A stretch of DNA of 8,296 nt from Sneathiella sp. (GCA_002732675.1 NVRR01000135.1:1-8296); one strand, 5' to 3'; shown: positions 1-7,265, counted from the stretch's first letter. Notes: a model not told the origin generated them from the letters alone. Numbers and translations: made by a program.

Positions 1-1755
1 AACGACAAGATCGCTGAACTCGAAGGCAACAACCAACCCGACTTCTTTGATCCTGACAGTGAAATCCTGACCAACAACCTGTTCGGCGTTGATGTGAATT
101 CCGAAAGCGTCGAAATTGCCAAGCTTTCGCTTTGGATCAAGACCGCGCGGCGCGGCAAAGTGTTGGATAGCCTGGATGAAAACATCATGGTCGGCGATAG
201 TCTGATCGAGGACTCAAATTACGCCTATCTTGACCACGCATTCACATGGCAAACCGCTTTTCCTAAAATCTTTGCCGACGGTGGCTTCGATATTGTACTG
301 GGCAACCCGCCCTATGTGCGGATGGAATTTCTCAAATCCATGAAACCCTACCTTGAAAAACGGTTCGAGGTGGTTTCAGACAGGGCCGATCTCTACGCCT
401 ATTTCTTTGAGCGTGGATTAAATCTGCTGAAAGAAGGTGGACGCATGGGTTTCATCTCGTCTTCGACCTTTTTCAAAACTGGTGCGGGCAAACCTCTGCG
501 TGAATTTCTATTGAACAAAGCAACCTTGGAAACCATTGTCGATTTCGGTGATTTACAGGTCTTCGAGGGCGTGACCACCTATCCCGCCATTCTCACCATG
601 CAACGCGGTGCCGCCCCTAAAAACCACGATCTACAATTCTGGAATGTAGCAGAGCTTCCCGCCTCAAACTTTCGCGCCACATTTCGCGCATTGGCTGGCC
701 CATATCCACAAACAGCCCTGACAGCAGGGTCATGGGAGTTGGAAAGCCCTGCCTTGCGCGAATTGCGCGCCAAAATACGGGAAGGAAAACAAACCCTAAA
801 AGAGGTTTACGGATCGCCATTACGAGGTGTTGTAACAGGCCTGAACGCCGCCTTCGTTATTGATACCGCAACCAAAGAACGCCTATGCGCCCAAGACCCA
901 AAATCGGTTGAACTACTAAAGCCGTTCTTGGAAGGCAAAGACCTAAAGCGCTGGCGGGCTGAGCCGCGCGGACTTTGGATTATCTACATCGCCAAAAACC
1001 GTATTGCGATTGATGACTTCCCCGCCATTAGAGATTGGTTATTACCATTCAAAGAAAAGCTGGAAAAGCGTGCTACCAAGCAGGAATGGTTTGAGTTGCA
1101 GCAGCCACAGGAAGCCTATTCTGGACCGTTCTCAAAGCCTAAAATTTCATACCCGCATTTCAGTTCATCACAACTATTCAGTTTTGAAAATACAGGCGCA
1201 TTTTCCAACGACAAATCATATTTCATTCCCAGCTCAGACAAATTTTTACTCGGTTTGTTGAATAGTTCTACTCTTTGGTTGATTGCATCATCAATGGCTC
1301 CTGCCGTACGGGGCGGATACCATGAACTCCGAGTTCAATATATGGAAACCCTTCCTATCCCTGCCGCCACTGATAAACAAAAGGCTGCGCTCGCGCCCCT
1401 CGCCGAAACCTGCCAAACCCACGCCGAAGCCCGCTATGCCCTGCAAGAAGGTTTGCGCCGCCGTATCCCCGATCTCTGTCCGCCAGAGCGTGATTCCAAG
1501 CTGAACACCAAGCTAAAAGAATGGTGGCTTCTGCCCGATTTCGCCGCCTTCCGCGCCAACGTCAAGAAATGCTTTAAGGCCGACGTCCCCCTATCCGAGC
1601 GCACAGACTGGGAAGATTGGATCACCCACGACAAGGCCGAAATCCACCGCCTCAGCGGTGAGATCACCAAACTGGAAGCTAAGATTAACAAACAGGTCTA
1701 CGCCCTGTTTGACCTGACCGATGACGAGATCACGCTGCTTGAGGCCAATATATGA
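1..1755 (+). CDS. Eco57I/type IIG-like N6-adenine DNA methyltransferase, C-terminal part (5' end outside window)
   Basis: The frame is open from base 1, so the ATG at 94 is an internal methionine and at least 584 codons belong to this gene. The first residues read as the region after AdoMet motif I (FGVDVNSESVEIAKLSLWI), typical of Eco57I-family N6-adenine methylases. The catalytic motif IV, NPPY, lies at bases 304-315 (residues 102-105 of the visible part). Motif I is outside the window. After about residue 275 the protein resembles a TaqI-like specificity domain: a GVVTGLNAAFVID stretch, then KPFLEGKDLKRW, then a late LLNSSTLWL and LRVQYMETLPIP. The tail is charged and helical. The expected role is methylation of adenine in a specific DNA site, either as the MTase of a restriction-modification system or as a fused type IIG enzyme. 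Any nuclease domain would lie upstream. It overlaps the next gene by 4 bases. Confidence 0.9.
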   Translation, partial: NDKIAELEGNNQPDFFDPDSEILTNNLFGVDVNSESVEIAKLSLWIKTARRGKVLDSLDENIMVGDSLIEDSNYAYLDHAFTWQTAFPKIFADGGFDIVLGNPPYVRMEFLKSMKPYLEKRFEVVSDRADLYAYFFERGLNLLKEGGRMGFISSSTFFKTGAGKPLREFLLNKATLETIVDFGDLQVFEGVTTYPAILTMQRGAAPKNHDLQFWNVAELPASNFRATFRALAGPYPQTALTAGSWELESPALRELRAKIREGKQTLKEVYGSPLRGVVTGLNAAFVIDTATKERLCAQDPKSVELLKPFLEGKDLKRWRAEPRGLWIIYIAKNRIAIDDFPAIRDWLLPFKEKLEKRATKQEWFELQQPQEAYSGPFSKPKISYPHFSSSQLFSFENTGAFSNDKSYFIPSSDKFLLGLLNSSTLWLIASSMAPAVRGGYHELRVQYMETLPIPAATDKQKAALAPLAETCQTHAEARYALQEGLRRRIPDLCPPERDSKLNTKLKEWWLLPDFAAFRANVKKCFKADVPLSERTDWEDWITHDKAEIHRLSGEITKLEAKINKQVYALFDLTDDEITLLEANI

Positions 1756-2327
1756 CTCGGCTACATGTTGCGCCCAATGGCAGCCTGACCGACTCAAAAG
1801 GTGCGACGCTTGCACCTGCCGAGATCGCTGACACCCGTTTGCATGTGCCGCATCTGGCCCCGCACATTCTGACCCTTACGCTGCCAAAAGGTGATAGAGT
1901 GAACATGCTAATCGGCTATTCCTCGCACTGCTGGACACGCACCTTCGATGATACCCTTCACACGGGGCAAGTGCGAATCATGGACGGCATCCGCCCTCGT
2001 GCATTCTGCCCCGACCGCTATGCGGCTTCAACTGACCTTCACGGCTTACTGGACAACCTGCACCGCAACCGGCTGTATTTGACGCCCTCAGACCGAAACT
2101 TTGGCTCCTACAATGCCACTACCATCTTACCAGATGGCACCGCCTACACCGCCTTTTTCACATTAAAACTGCATAAGGGCCGCTTTGATGGTATCCGGCA
2201 CAAACTGCGCCTTTACGTCGAAAGCGCCCACCACAGACCCCAGCCGGAACCCGGGCAAAAAGTGAATGTTGCGGTTATTGTTAGCCAAGCCCTAAAGGGT
2301 GATAAGGTGAAATATTTTAGACGCTAG
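1752..2327 (+). CDS. Hypothetical 191-aa protein coupled to the DNA methyltransferase
   Basis: I do not recognise this protein. Its ATG overlaps the stop of the methyltransferase gene as ATGA, so the two are almost certainly translationally coupled and functionally linked. No signal peptide or membrane segment is apparent. It looks like a soluble, mostly beta-rich protein with several His and Cys residues (SSHCWTR near residue 57, FCPDRY near 87, ESAHHRP near 163) that could bind metal, though they form no motif I can name. The C-terminus is basic (KGDKVKYFRR). Its place directly after an Eco57I-like methylase suggests an accessory, specificity or regulatory role in the restriction-modification unit. 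That is inference from position only. Base composition matches the methyltransferase gene. Confidence 0.75.
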   Translation: MTRLHVAPNGSLTDSKGATLAPAEIADTRLHVPHLAPHILTLTLPKGDRVNMLIGYSSHCWTRTFDDTLHTGQVRIMDGIRPRAFCPDRYAASTDLHGLLDNLHRNRLYLTPSDRNFGSYNATTILPDGTAYTAFFTLKLHKGRFDGIRHKLRLYVESAHHRPQPEPGQKVNVAVIVSQALKGDKVKYFRR

Positions 2328-2332
2328 AAAAG

Positions 2333-2365
2333 CCGAAGGGGCTACTAATAAAAGCAACCCCTTGG
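2333..2365 (+). terminator. Candidate stem-loop terminator after the methylase operon
   Basis: AAGGGG at 2336-2341 pairs with CCCCTT at 2358-2363. The stem extends by CC/GG (2333-2334 with 2364-2365) across a one-base bulge, and the loop is about 16 bases. It begins six bases after the + strand stop codon. No T-run follows, so it is a weak intrinsic terminator at best. It may only be an RNA 3'-end hairpin. Confidence 0.35.
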
Positions 2366-2430
2366 TTATCTCGACAATCTCTTAGGCTTAAGCCATATCC
2401 ACTATTCCAGTTGGACAATTCACATTGCGG

Positions 2431-2460
2431 AAGGAACCTTGCAGTCGATCTGGTGTCCTT
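2431..2460. repeat. Imperfect inverted repeat in the convergent gap
   Basis: AAGG-A-ACC at 2431-2438 can pair with GGT-GT-CCTT at 2452-2460 around a loop of about 13 bases. No T-tract follows on either strand, so its role as a terminator or protein site is unclear. Confidence 0.25.
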
Positions 2461-2624
2461 GAGGTCTATATAGGCATAATGCCGTTAATAGTCAATTAAT
2501 TCTGAATAGGCGTTGCTACTGCTCCAAATAAACCGGCGCTTTTTCTTAGCACCATCAAAAATGGGGGGATTACCCTGGCATTCACTGAAAAATTCAAAGA
2601 ATGTACAGCTTTCTGTGCCCTATG

Positions 2625-2655
2625 ATAAAGTCCAATTTTTTAATAAACTCCAATT
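2625..2655. repeat. Two-copy 13-base direct repeat, 18-base period
   Basis: ATAAAGTCCAATT (2625-2637) recurs as ATAAACTCCAATT (2643-2655) with one mismatch, separated by five bases. It lies just beyond the 3' end of the - strand operon. Only two copies are present, so it is not an iteron array. It could be a protein-binding site or chance in AT-rich DNA. Confidence 0.4.
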
Positions 2656-2719
2656 CGGCAAATTTCTTCGCTTTTGGGAATTGTGTAACTGGAGAGAGCT
2701 GAAACTTTGCCTCTGCACG

Positions 2720-4123
2720 CTAACTACTGGCGGAAATTAATATCTCTAATTGTAACACAATCTCAGTCAACCCTTCCTTCTCTGCGCCGGAAACAACAAA
2801 GTTAAGGAAATCGGTTAGATCTTCGATTGTGGTGCTTAACTTCCATTGTGCAGCCCCTTCTGATGCAACCTTTTCCATAAGGCCCTTCGCCAAATTAATA
2901 TCGCTAGCGCGCAGTGCTGCACCTAATAAAGTGGGTCGTGTCCAGTCATCATCTTCGCCCAGATGAATGGCGCGTTGGCAAGCTGCAACCACCAGATAGT
3001 CAAGTCGATGCGCTTGATCTAGATCATCGCCCGTGGCGCGCGCCGTCAAAAGTAATGGCAGATTGCATGAACAGTAATATTCGTTGAAATCCAACATCAT
3101 CCCAGCGTGATACGCTTCGATAGCCTTATTCAGAAAGGAACGCTCTGCCATTAAAGGGGGTGATTCCCCTGCATCCATCCGCGCTTTCCTCACGTTGCGC
3201 CAAAGCTTCTTGTAGCGTCCGCCTAAAAGGCCCATGCGTTCTGGTGTGGCCCCAGCAATTTCGATTAACGCTTCCAAATGAGCAGCCGCTTGCGCATTAT
3301 CTCCGTTCTTTGACAATGCAAGCAGGCGTTGTTCTTGCAGAAACGGTAGTTCCCGTACATCTTGGCTAAGATCATCAATAAATGATACCATTGCAGGCCA
3401 ATCCTCCAAAAGATCACGAATGTGGATTACCATTTCTACTGCCGCGTGAGGCAGTTGTAATGATGCAGAACCGCGCAAGTCTTTCATTTTTTGCTGAATC
3501 AATGCCTTCTGTTCAGACTTATCTACATTTAGTCTGATGGCACGTAAATCGGCCTGAAAGGCCGCGAGTCGCAACGCTTCTTCTCTAAACACTGTTCGGT
3601 CACCGCCTGACCAACCAGCACGAGGATCGTCCACATATTCAAACCAAGGCGTTTTAGAGGTTCTTAATTTTGCTATGGCGTTTCTAACGTCGCTGCGAAT
3701 GACTTCTGCATGGTCGTCAGATACGTCGCCATCTGGCAAGTCGTACCGAACAGTTGTAAATTGATCAATGTCGAACAATTGCTTGGACCATTTTGCTGCA
3801 AATAGAATGCAGCCAGTATCGCGCGCAGCATGTCTCAGTCCGACTTCGTAATATACATTGCCATTAGGAAGGCTCACGTCAGCCAAAACCAGGTCAGCAT
3901 AAGCTAAGCGCTCGACCATATCCTTCACAATGACAGATCCGACGTCGAAGTCAGCGCGTACTGGAGTATAGCCAGCATCTTCGATCGCCGGACGATAGGC
4001 TTTATCCCAAAGCGCATCAAAATTCACATGACCTGGGGCTCCGTCCCTGGCACCGATTACGCGTTTGGTCTGAAACGGCATTGCGATAAAGCAGACTGGT
4101 CGAAGTTCTTTGGACGTGTTCAT
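2720..4123 (-). CDS. Nucleoside-deoxyribosyltransferase/TIR-like N-terminal domain with helical C-terminal (DUF4071-like) region
   Basis: A 467-aa protein and the last gene of the - strand operon. Residues 11-17 read CFIAMPF, and residues 76-95 contain ADLVLADVSLPNGNVYYEVG. Together these are the hallmark of the nucleoside 2-deoxyribosyltransferase-like Rossmann fold, related to TIR domains; E93 sits at the usual catalytic glutamate position. This points to N-glycosidic bond cleavage in a nucleotide such as NAD+ or a nucleoside, but the substrate cannot be read from sequence. From about residue 170 to the end the protein is helical and repeat-like. It resembles the bacterial class annotated DUF4071 (MAP3K TRAF-binding-like), often seen in predicted conflict systems. 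The ATG has AGGGG nine bases upstream (4133-4137), and an in-frame stop lies just above it. The likely role is an effector or sensor-effector of the operon. Domain assignment is by motif memory, not by a search. Confidence 0.8.
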   Translation of the reverse strand: MNTSKELRPVCFIAMPFQTKRVIGARDGAPGHVNFDALWDKAYRPAIEDAGYTPVRADFDVGSVIVKDMVERLAYADLVLADVSLPNGNVYYEVGLRHAARDTGCILFAAKWSKQLFDIDQFTTVRYDLPDGDVSDDHAEVIRSDVRNAIAKLRTSKTPWFEYVDDPRAGWSGGDRTVFREEALRLAAFQADLRAIRLNVDKSEQKALIQQKMKDLRGSASLQLPHAAVEMVIHIRDLLEDWPAMVSFIDDLSQDVRELPFLQEQRLLALSKNGDNAQAAAHLEALIEIAGATPERMGLLGGRYKKLWRNVRKARMDAGESPPLMAERSFLNKAIEAYHAGMMLDFNEYYCSCNLPLLLTARATGDDLDQAHRLDYLVVAACQRAIHLGEDDDWTRPTLLGAALRASDINLAKGLMEKVASEGAAQWKLSTTIEDLTDFLNFVVSGAEKEGLTEIVLQLEILISASS

Positions 4124-4180
4124 TGCTCAATTCCCCTGTTATTACTCTCCTGAGCTGTACCAACTAATATCTTTTTCTCT

Positions 4181-4276
4181 TTAACAATTACGTCTTATGA
4201 TGGATTCAAATAGTCGGATTAGGCTTTCTGCACTCTGGAACATGTAAGCGCCAATACCATAGACAAGATCTTGCAT
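4181..4276 (-). CDS. Small ORF of 31 aa between the patatin and NDT-like genes
   Basis: This short frame nearly fills the gap between its neighbours. Its ATG (4276-4274) has AAGGAG at 4287-4292, ten bases upstream and overlapping the patatin stop codon, with AGGA also directly adjacent. It ends in TAA at 4183-4181, 57 bases before the next ATG. The peptide has hydrophobic residues spaced every three to four positions (L4, I8, Y11/M12, A16, L19, F23, I26/I27) and a basic end (RRNC), so it could form an amphipathic, membrane-associating helix. I recognise no family. It may be a genuine microprotein, such as a toxin, inhibitor or cofactor of the phospholipase, or merely a translated spacer that keeps ribosomes on the message. 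Confidence 0.45.
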   Translation of the reverse strand: MQDLVYGIGAYMFQSAESLIRLFESIIRRNC

Positions 4277-4290
4277 TCCTGCTTCGCTCC

Positions 4291-5424
4291 TTATGGCATG
4301 AACTCAGGAAACTGTGCTGCCAGATCGACCTGCTTGCCGAGCTGAATACCAACACGCTTCATATCAGCTACGGCTGCCACATTATCTAACGTAAGTGATG
4401 CTGGATTTATGTCTCCGAGCGCCATGCCCTTTAAGGCAATTACAGACGTTTCTATATCGTATCGTGCATAGATGAACTGTCGTTCTGTATTAGTATTTGG
4501 ATCAGGGATCATAGTTCCAACTTCGCGATCCAAGGGCTGCCCCGCTCTGCAGCGGCCAATTGAGCGGCAGGTAAGATCGTTGGCTATTGCAAAACCACGC
4601 ATCAATTCGCCGGGGATAGTTACCGCTGTTTGCAATAGGCTCTCGCCATTTACATGAGGGCTAGGCAGCAAACGATAGTTGTAACTTGTACCAACCGAAA
4701 CGATCATCATTTTGTCTTCGCCAGTGGGCCAACCACATTTATATTCTGGAGCCGTCGCCATTTGAAACATCATAAATGATGGGTTGTTGTATGGGGTCAC
4801 TCCACCATCTTCAAAATAGAACTGCTTGTCTGGATCTTTTGGATCCCACGGTAGCCGCTCGGGAGCGAAATAAGTTGGTGCGGCGGCGCTTGCTCTCACA
4901 ACTTGCCATAAAGGAATCTGAAGATTGCAGTCAGGGCGGTTAACATCGTTATAGAAGGAACGTGGATTGGTGCTAATCGGCCAGGGGCTGTCTGTCTCAA
5001 CATTGCGTGTGATCATCAGCAAATGTTTGTCACGCGATAGCTGTCCGGACACTTGTAGCTCAAATATACTTTTTTCCGAGAATTCCTTTTTCAAACGTGC
5101 AGTTAGTTTCTCGTGGGAATACTTGCTACGCATCCGCCCAGCAACGCGGGAAAGAATACTCTTTTTGTCAAAAATATTTTCGCCTTCTTCAATATATATA
5201 GCCTCAATCTGATCGACGCTCATTCCAAGAGATACGCCTGCGGCAATAATTGCCCCTGTACTAGTGCCTGCAACATAATCAAAAAAGGCATTCAAACGCA
5301 GATCGGGATCTCCACTAATATTGCGTAACTGCGCCTCCACTTGACGCAAAGCTCCAAGGGATATTACCCCTAAAATTCCACCGCCATCCAGTGAAAGCAA
5401 TCGTTTTTGGTTTGGATTGAACAT
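4291..5424 (-). CDS. Patatin-like phospholipase, CapV-type candidate effector
   Basis: A 377-aa patatin-fold lipid acyl hydrolase. The oxyanion-hole motif DGGGILG lies at residues 13-19. The nucleophile elbow GTSTG lies at 53-57, with Ser55 as nucleophile. The second catalytic residue, Asp206, is in EDGGVTPYNNPS. The Ser-Asp dyad is therefore intact and the protein is near full length for bacterial patatins. No signal peptide is present, so it should act from the cytoplasm on the inner membrane. Patatins of this kind are cell-killing effectors in CBASS, where a cyclic nucleotide switches them on, and they occur in other abortive systems. I chose the ATG at 5424 over the TTG one codon upstream because GGAG at 5432-5435 is seven bases from it. 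This ATG also overlaps the stop of the 24-aa small ORF by one base, indicating coupling. The activator here is unknown. Confidence 0.93.
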   Translation of the reverse strand: MFNPNQKRLLSLDGGGILGVISLGALRQVEAQLRNISGDPDLRLNAFFDYVAGTSTGAIIAAGVSLGMSVDQIEAIYIEEGENIFDKKSILSRVAGRMRSKYSHEKLTARLKKEFSEKSIFELQVSGQLSRDKHLLMITRNVETDSPWPISTNPRSFYNDVNRPDCNLQIPLWQVVRASAAAPTYFAPERLPWDPKDPDKQFYFEDGGVTPYNNPSFMMFQMATAPEYKCGWPTGEDKMMIVSVGTSYNYRLLPSPHVNGESLLQTAVTIPGELMRGFAIANDLTCRSIGRCRAGQPLDREVGTMIPDPNTNTERQFIYARYDIETSVIALKGMALGDINPASLTLDNVAAVADMKRVGIQLGKQVDLAAQFPEFMP

Positions 5425-5498
5425 CAAATTACTCCGTGGGGTAGAGGTACTGACGCAGCAATTTTGATCTGTGAAAAATCACGCCTAATTTGTATCAT
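5424..5498 (-). CDS. Small ORF of 24 aa coupled to both neighbours
   Basis: The ATG (5498-5496) overlaps the stop of the TIR-TIR gene as ATGA. It has GGAG at 5505-5508 with a six-base spacer. The TGA stop (5426-5424) shares its last base with the first base of the patatin ATG. The frame thus exactly bridges the 67-base gap. The peptide is short and basic (MIQIRRDFSQIKIA then SVPLPHGVI) and matches nothing I know. Either it is a real microprotein or it is a coupling peptide that lets ribosomes run from the TIR-TIR gene into the patatin gene and fix their ratio. Precise junctions on both sides argue against a chance frame, but the small size keeps confidence moderate. Confidence 0.45.
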   Translation of the reverse strand: MIQIRRDFSQIKIAASVPLPHGVI

Positions 5499-6313
5499 AA
5501 CTTTCTCCGATCAAGTGCCCTATCTAATTCATCAAACCCACGCTCCGAACCACTATTAAAATCAATATATGGTGTTCCAGCTATCGCAAGTGTGGGCCCC
5601 ATTGGCTTGGCCTTTAGCAAGAAAACTGGTCTTCCAACCTCTTCCGAGAAAAAGTACTCCCTGACCGTCCATTTCGAACCCTTCCAGTCCTCGGACAAGA
5701 CCGAAAGTACAGCGGTCGAGTCCAAAATAGCGCTTTCGAGTTCAAGAAAAAGTTGTCCATGGTAGTCTCTCTTGCTCTCTACATAGTCCCAATACGCATA
5801 ATCACGGTGTTTTAGAAATTCCCGCAGCTTAACAACAAAGTCTAAATCTTCCTCAGCATAACTTAGGAAAACGTACCCTTTTGATTTTTGCTTTGGTTCT
5901 TCAGATGTTCCCACTAAGTGGATATCTTCAGCGAGCCGCCTAACAATCGAATCCGCTGCTTGATCAACACCCATTCTCAGATCAAGCCAATGAGTCAATT
6001 TCAAATCTGATGGTTTGAACTTATTTCCGGAATCGTCGATAGCTACAACAATAATTGGCTTTCCACGTTCAATGAAAGCCGCGATTTCTCGCTCCATCCA
6101 TTGTGATTTACTTGAATTGGCACTGATGAAATATAGGATGGCTGAAGCTGATTTCATGCCAGATTCAATGGCTTCTTGCCAGTCTTCTCCTGGCGCAATT
6201 TCATTGATATCCTGCCAAACTGGAAGGCCTCGAGAGCTCAACGCTGCCACAAATTGATTCACGATCAGCTTATCGCGGTGAGAGTAGCTAATATATAAAT
6301 AACGGTTAGACAT
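5495..6313 (-). CDS. Tandem TIR-TIR domain protein
   Basis: A 272-aa protein made almost wholly of two TIR domains. TIR1 (about residues 4-130) starts YLYISYSHRD, carries PVWQD at 31-35 and a WMERE motif at 72-76 with E76 at the NADase glutamate position. TIR2 (about 145-270) starts YVFLSYAEED and carries YWDYVES near 174-180 and WTVRE at 215-219, with E219 as the corresponding residue. The two copies are diverged, so this is not a recent duplication. Retained glutamates in both suggest that both can cleave NAD+ or build a cyclic ADP-ribose-type product. A scaffold role for one of them is possible. No extra sensor domain is present. The ATG at 6313 has no clear Shine-Dalgarno, but an in-frame stop 30 bases upstream leaves no better start. 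The gap to the upstream TIR gene is 38 bases. Confidence 0.9.
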   Translation of the reverse strand: MSNRYLYISYSHRDKLIVNQFVAALSSRGLPVWQDINEIAPGEDWQEAIESGMKSASAILYFISANSSKSQWMEREIAAFIERGKPIIVVAIDDSGNKFKPSDLKLTHWLDLRMGVDQAADSIVRRLAEDIHLVGTSEEPKQKSKGYVFLSYAEEDLDFVVKLREFLKHRDYAYWDYVESKRDYHGQLFLELESAILDSTAVLSVLSEDWKGSKWTVREYFFSEEVGRPVFLLKAKPMGPTLAIAGTPYIDFNSGSERGFDELDRALDRRKL

Positions 6314-6351
6314 TTGAGGCCAACAAATACGGCAATGTACTTAGCAAGGGC

Positions 6352-6771
6352 CTAGGCTTTAATTGCATTGTACAAAGACCTGTAATTCGCATCGACCGTA
6401 GAATGTGCTTTTTGGATCAGTTCAATTGGTGCTCGTTGTGTTGCCCGAGATCGCACCGCGATTACTCGCGTGCCAATACTGACGGCGTAATCAATTTCTT
6501 TCGTTACCCAATCGCTTTGTGCTGTAAACATACGGGCCGGTACAAGCAAAACCGAGCTTTGTTTTATTCTAGTCTGGATCGCTGCTGCAAGAAGGCGAGG
6601 GCCGGTGAGTAGTGTTCCCTTGGTATCAAGTACAGGATTGTGATCCGGAATACTGTAGTCGACATAGTCAAAATCGGCGTAACCGTCCCTTGCAGCGTCT
6701 AACATTCTGCGAATGGCCCAATAAGTTTCATTGTAGGCCCATGCATGGCTAATAAATGTTCTGTATTTCAA
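6352..6771 (-). CDS. Small TIR protein, DUF1863/ThsB-like
   Basis: A 139-aa single-domain protein. FISHAWAYNETYW (residues 6-18) and DYSIPDHNP (38-46) are typical of the TIR-like DUF1863 family (PF08937), which includes Thoeris ThsB proteins. WVTKE at 88-92 supplies the conserved glutamate E92, followed by a beta strand ending RVIAVRS. In Thoeris, such proteins sense phage and turn NAD+ into a cyclic ADP-ribose signal. Whether this one does so is inferred. The start is a TTG: an in-frame TGA lies four codons upstream, no ATG intervenes, and AGGTG stands five bases before the TTG. It begins 22 bases after the preceding TIR gene, so it is cotranscribed. The weak start suggests lower expression than its upstream neighbours. 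Confidence 0.87.
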   Translation of the reverse strand: MKYRTFISHAWAYNETYWAIRRMLDAARDGYADFDYVDYSIPDHNPVLDTKGTLLTGPRLLAAAIQTRIKQSSVLLVPARMFTAQSDWVTKEIDYAVSIGTRVIAVRSRATQRAPIELIQKAHSTVDANYRSLYNAIKA

Positions 6772-6793
6772 AATCTCACCTCAAACTGAGTTA

Positions 6794-7264
6794 TTATAAA
6801 TGATCCTTCAGATGCTTCCATTTGATCAAGTTAATTGATTTGTTCCCTTTTACTGCGTCCGGCAAACTCCGTGGAGGTTTATCACCCTTGTGTACCGCAA
6901 TTACTCGTTTGTTGAGCTCAATGGATTTTTGAACTTCCCAGTTCACCCAATTGCTGTTCTTGGTCTGATCTGATACATATACGACAGTCGTCGAAGATTG
7001 CTTGATGCGCTCAGTAATCTGCCGCTTGATGTAGTCTGCATTTTTACTATTAAAAGCGTCCTTTACCGACCAATCATTGAACTCAATATCAGAATTTTCA
7101 TTTTTCGCCTGCCCCCGAAGCAAGTTGACTTCATTAGCATCTTCGTAGGCAAAACTAATGAACACATTTTTTCGCCCACTGTTGTTCAACCGATCTTTAG
7201 CCTCTTGTAGTAATTTGTCCACGTTGCCAATATTGCGATAACCGCCAGTTCCGCCGCCTCCCAT
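6794..7264 (-). CDS. Small TIR protein with glycine-rich N-terminus, ThsB-like; candidate QueC substrate
   Basis: A 156-aa protein. After a glycine-rich, flexible leader (MGGGGTGG, then YRNIGN) and a short helix comes a TIR-like domain: NVFISFAYED at residues 33-42, a central region with NDWSVKD, and WVNWE at 106-110 with E110 conserved, followed by a strand VIAVHKG. The fold resembles the PF08937/ThsB group, so NAD+ cleavage or cyclic ADP-ribose synthesis is the likely chemistry. The ATG lies one base after the queC-like stop and eight bases after a perfect AGGAGG, so the start is well supported and the two genes are coupled. Removal of Met before Gly would expose an N-terminal glycine. That matters because the upstream enzyme is QueC-like, and type IV CBASS Cap9 conjugates a deazaguanine to the N-terminus of its partner protein. 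The conjugation is a hypothesis here. Confidence 0.88.
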   Translation of the reverse strand: MGGGGTGGYRNIGNVDKLLQEAKDRLNNSGRKNVFISFAYEDANEVNLLRGQAKNENSDIEFNDWSVKDAFNSKNADYIKRQITERIKQSSTTVVYVSDQTKNSNWVNWEVQKSIELNKRVIAVHKGDKPPRSLPDAVKGNKSINLIKWKHLKDHL

Positions 7265-7265
7265 A

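Larger units (their letters stand above)
2328..2719. other. Convergent intergenic region of about 390 bases
   Basis: This gap separates the end of the + strand methylase block from the end of the - strand defence operon, so both transcription units should terminate in it. I see one stem-loop just after the + strand stop, a second imperfect hairpin at 2431-2460, a short palindrome GGCATAATGCC at 2473-2483, and a near-identical 13-base direct repeat at 2625-2655. A 75-codon + strand reading frame from 2513 crosses the region, but it lacks a convincing ribosome site and runs into the 3' end of the convergent gene, so I do not call it. No RNA gene, att core or insertion-sequence end is recognisable. 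Confidence 0.7.

Noticed and set aside
94..96. ATG as the start of the methyltransferase gene
   Set aside because: The frame is open to base 1, and residues before the ATG (NNLFGVDV) belong to the conserved methylase core, so the gene begins upstream.
2513..2740. 75-codon + strand frame in the convergent gap
   Set aside because: It has no convincing ribosome site, an unremarkable composition and no recognisable motif, and it overlaps the 3' end of the real - strand gene.
5425..5427. TTG start of the patatin gene one codon before the ATG
   Set aside because: The adjacent ATG at 5424 has better spacing from GGAG and is the stronger start codon.
7240..7262. GGAGGCGG glycine codons as a ribosome site for an internal TIR start
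   Set aside because: No ATG, GTG or TTG lies at suitable spacing downstream in frame, and the ATG at 7264 already has a perfect site.
5495..7264. Calling the TIR genes a canonical Thoeris system
   Set aside because: No SIR2-SLOG or other known ThsA effector is present in the window.
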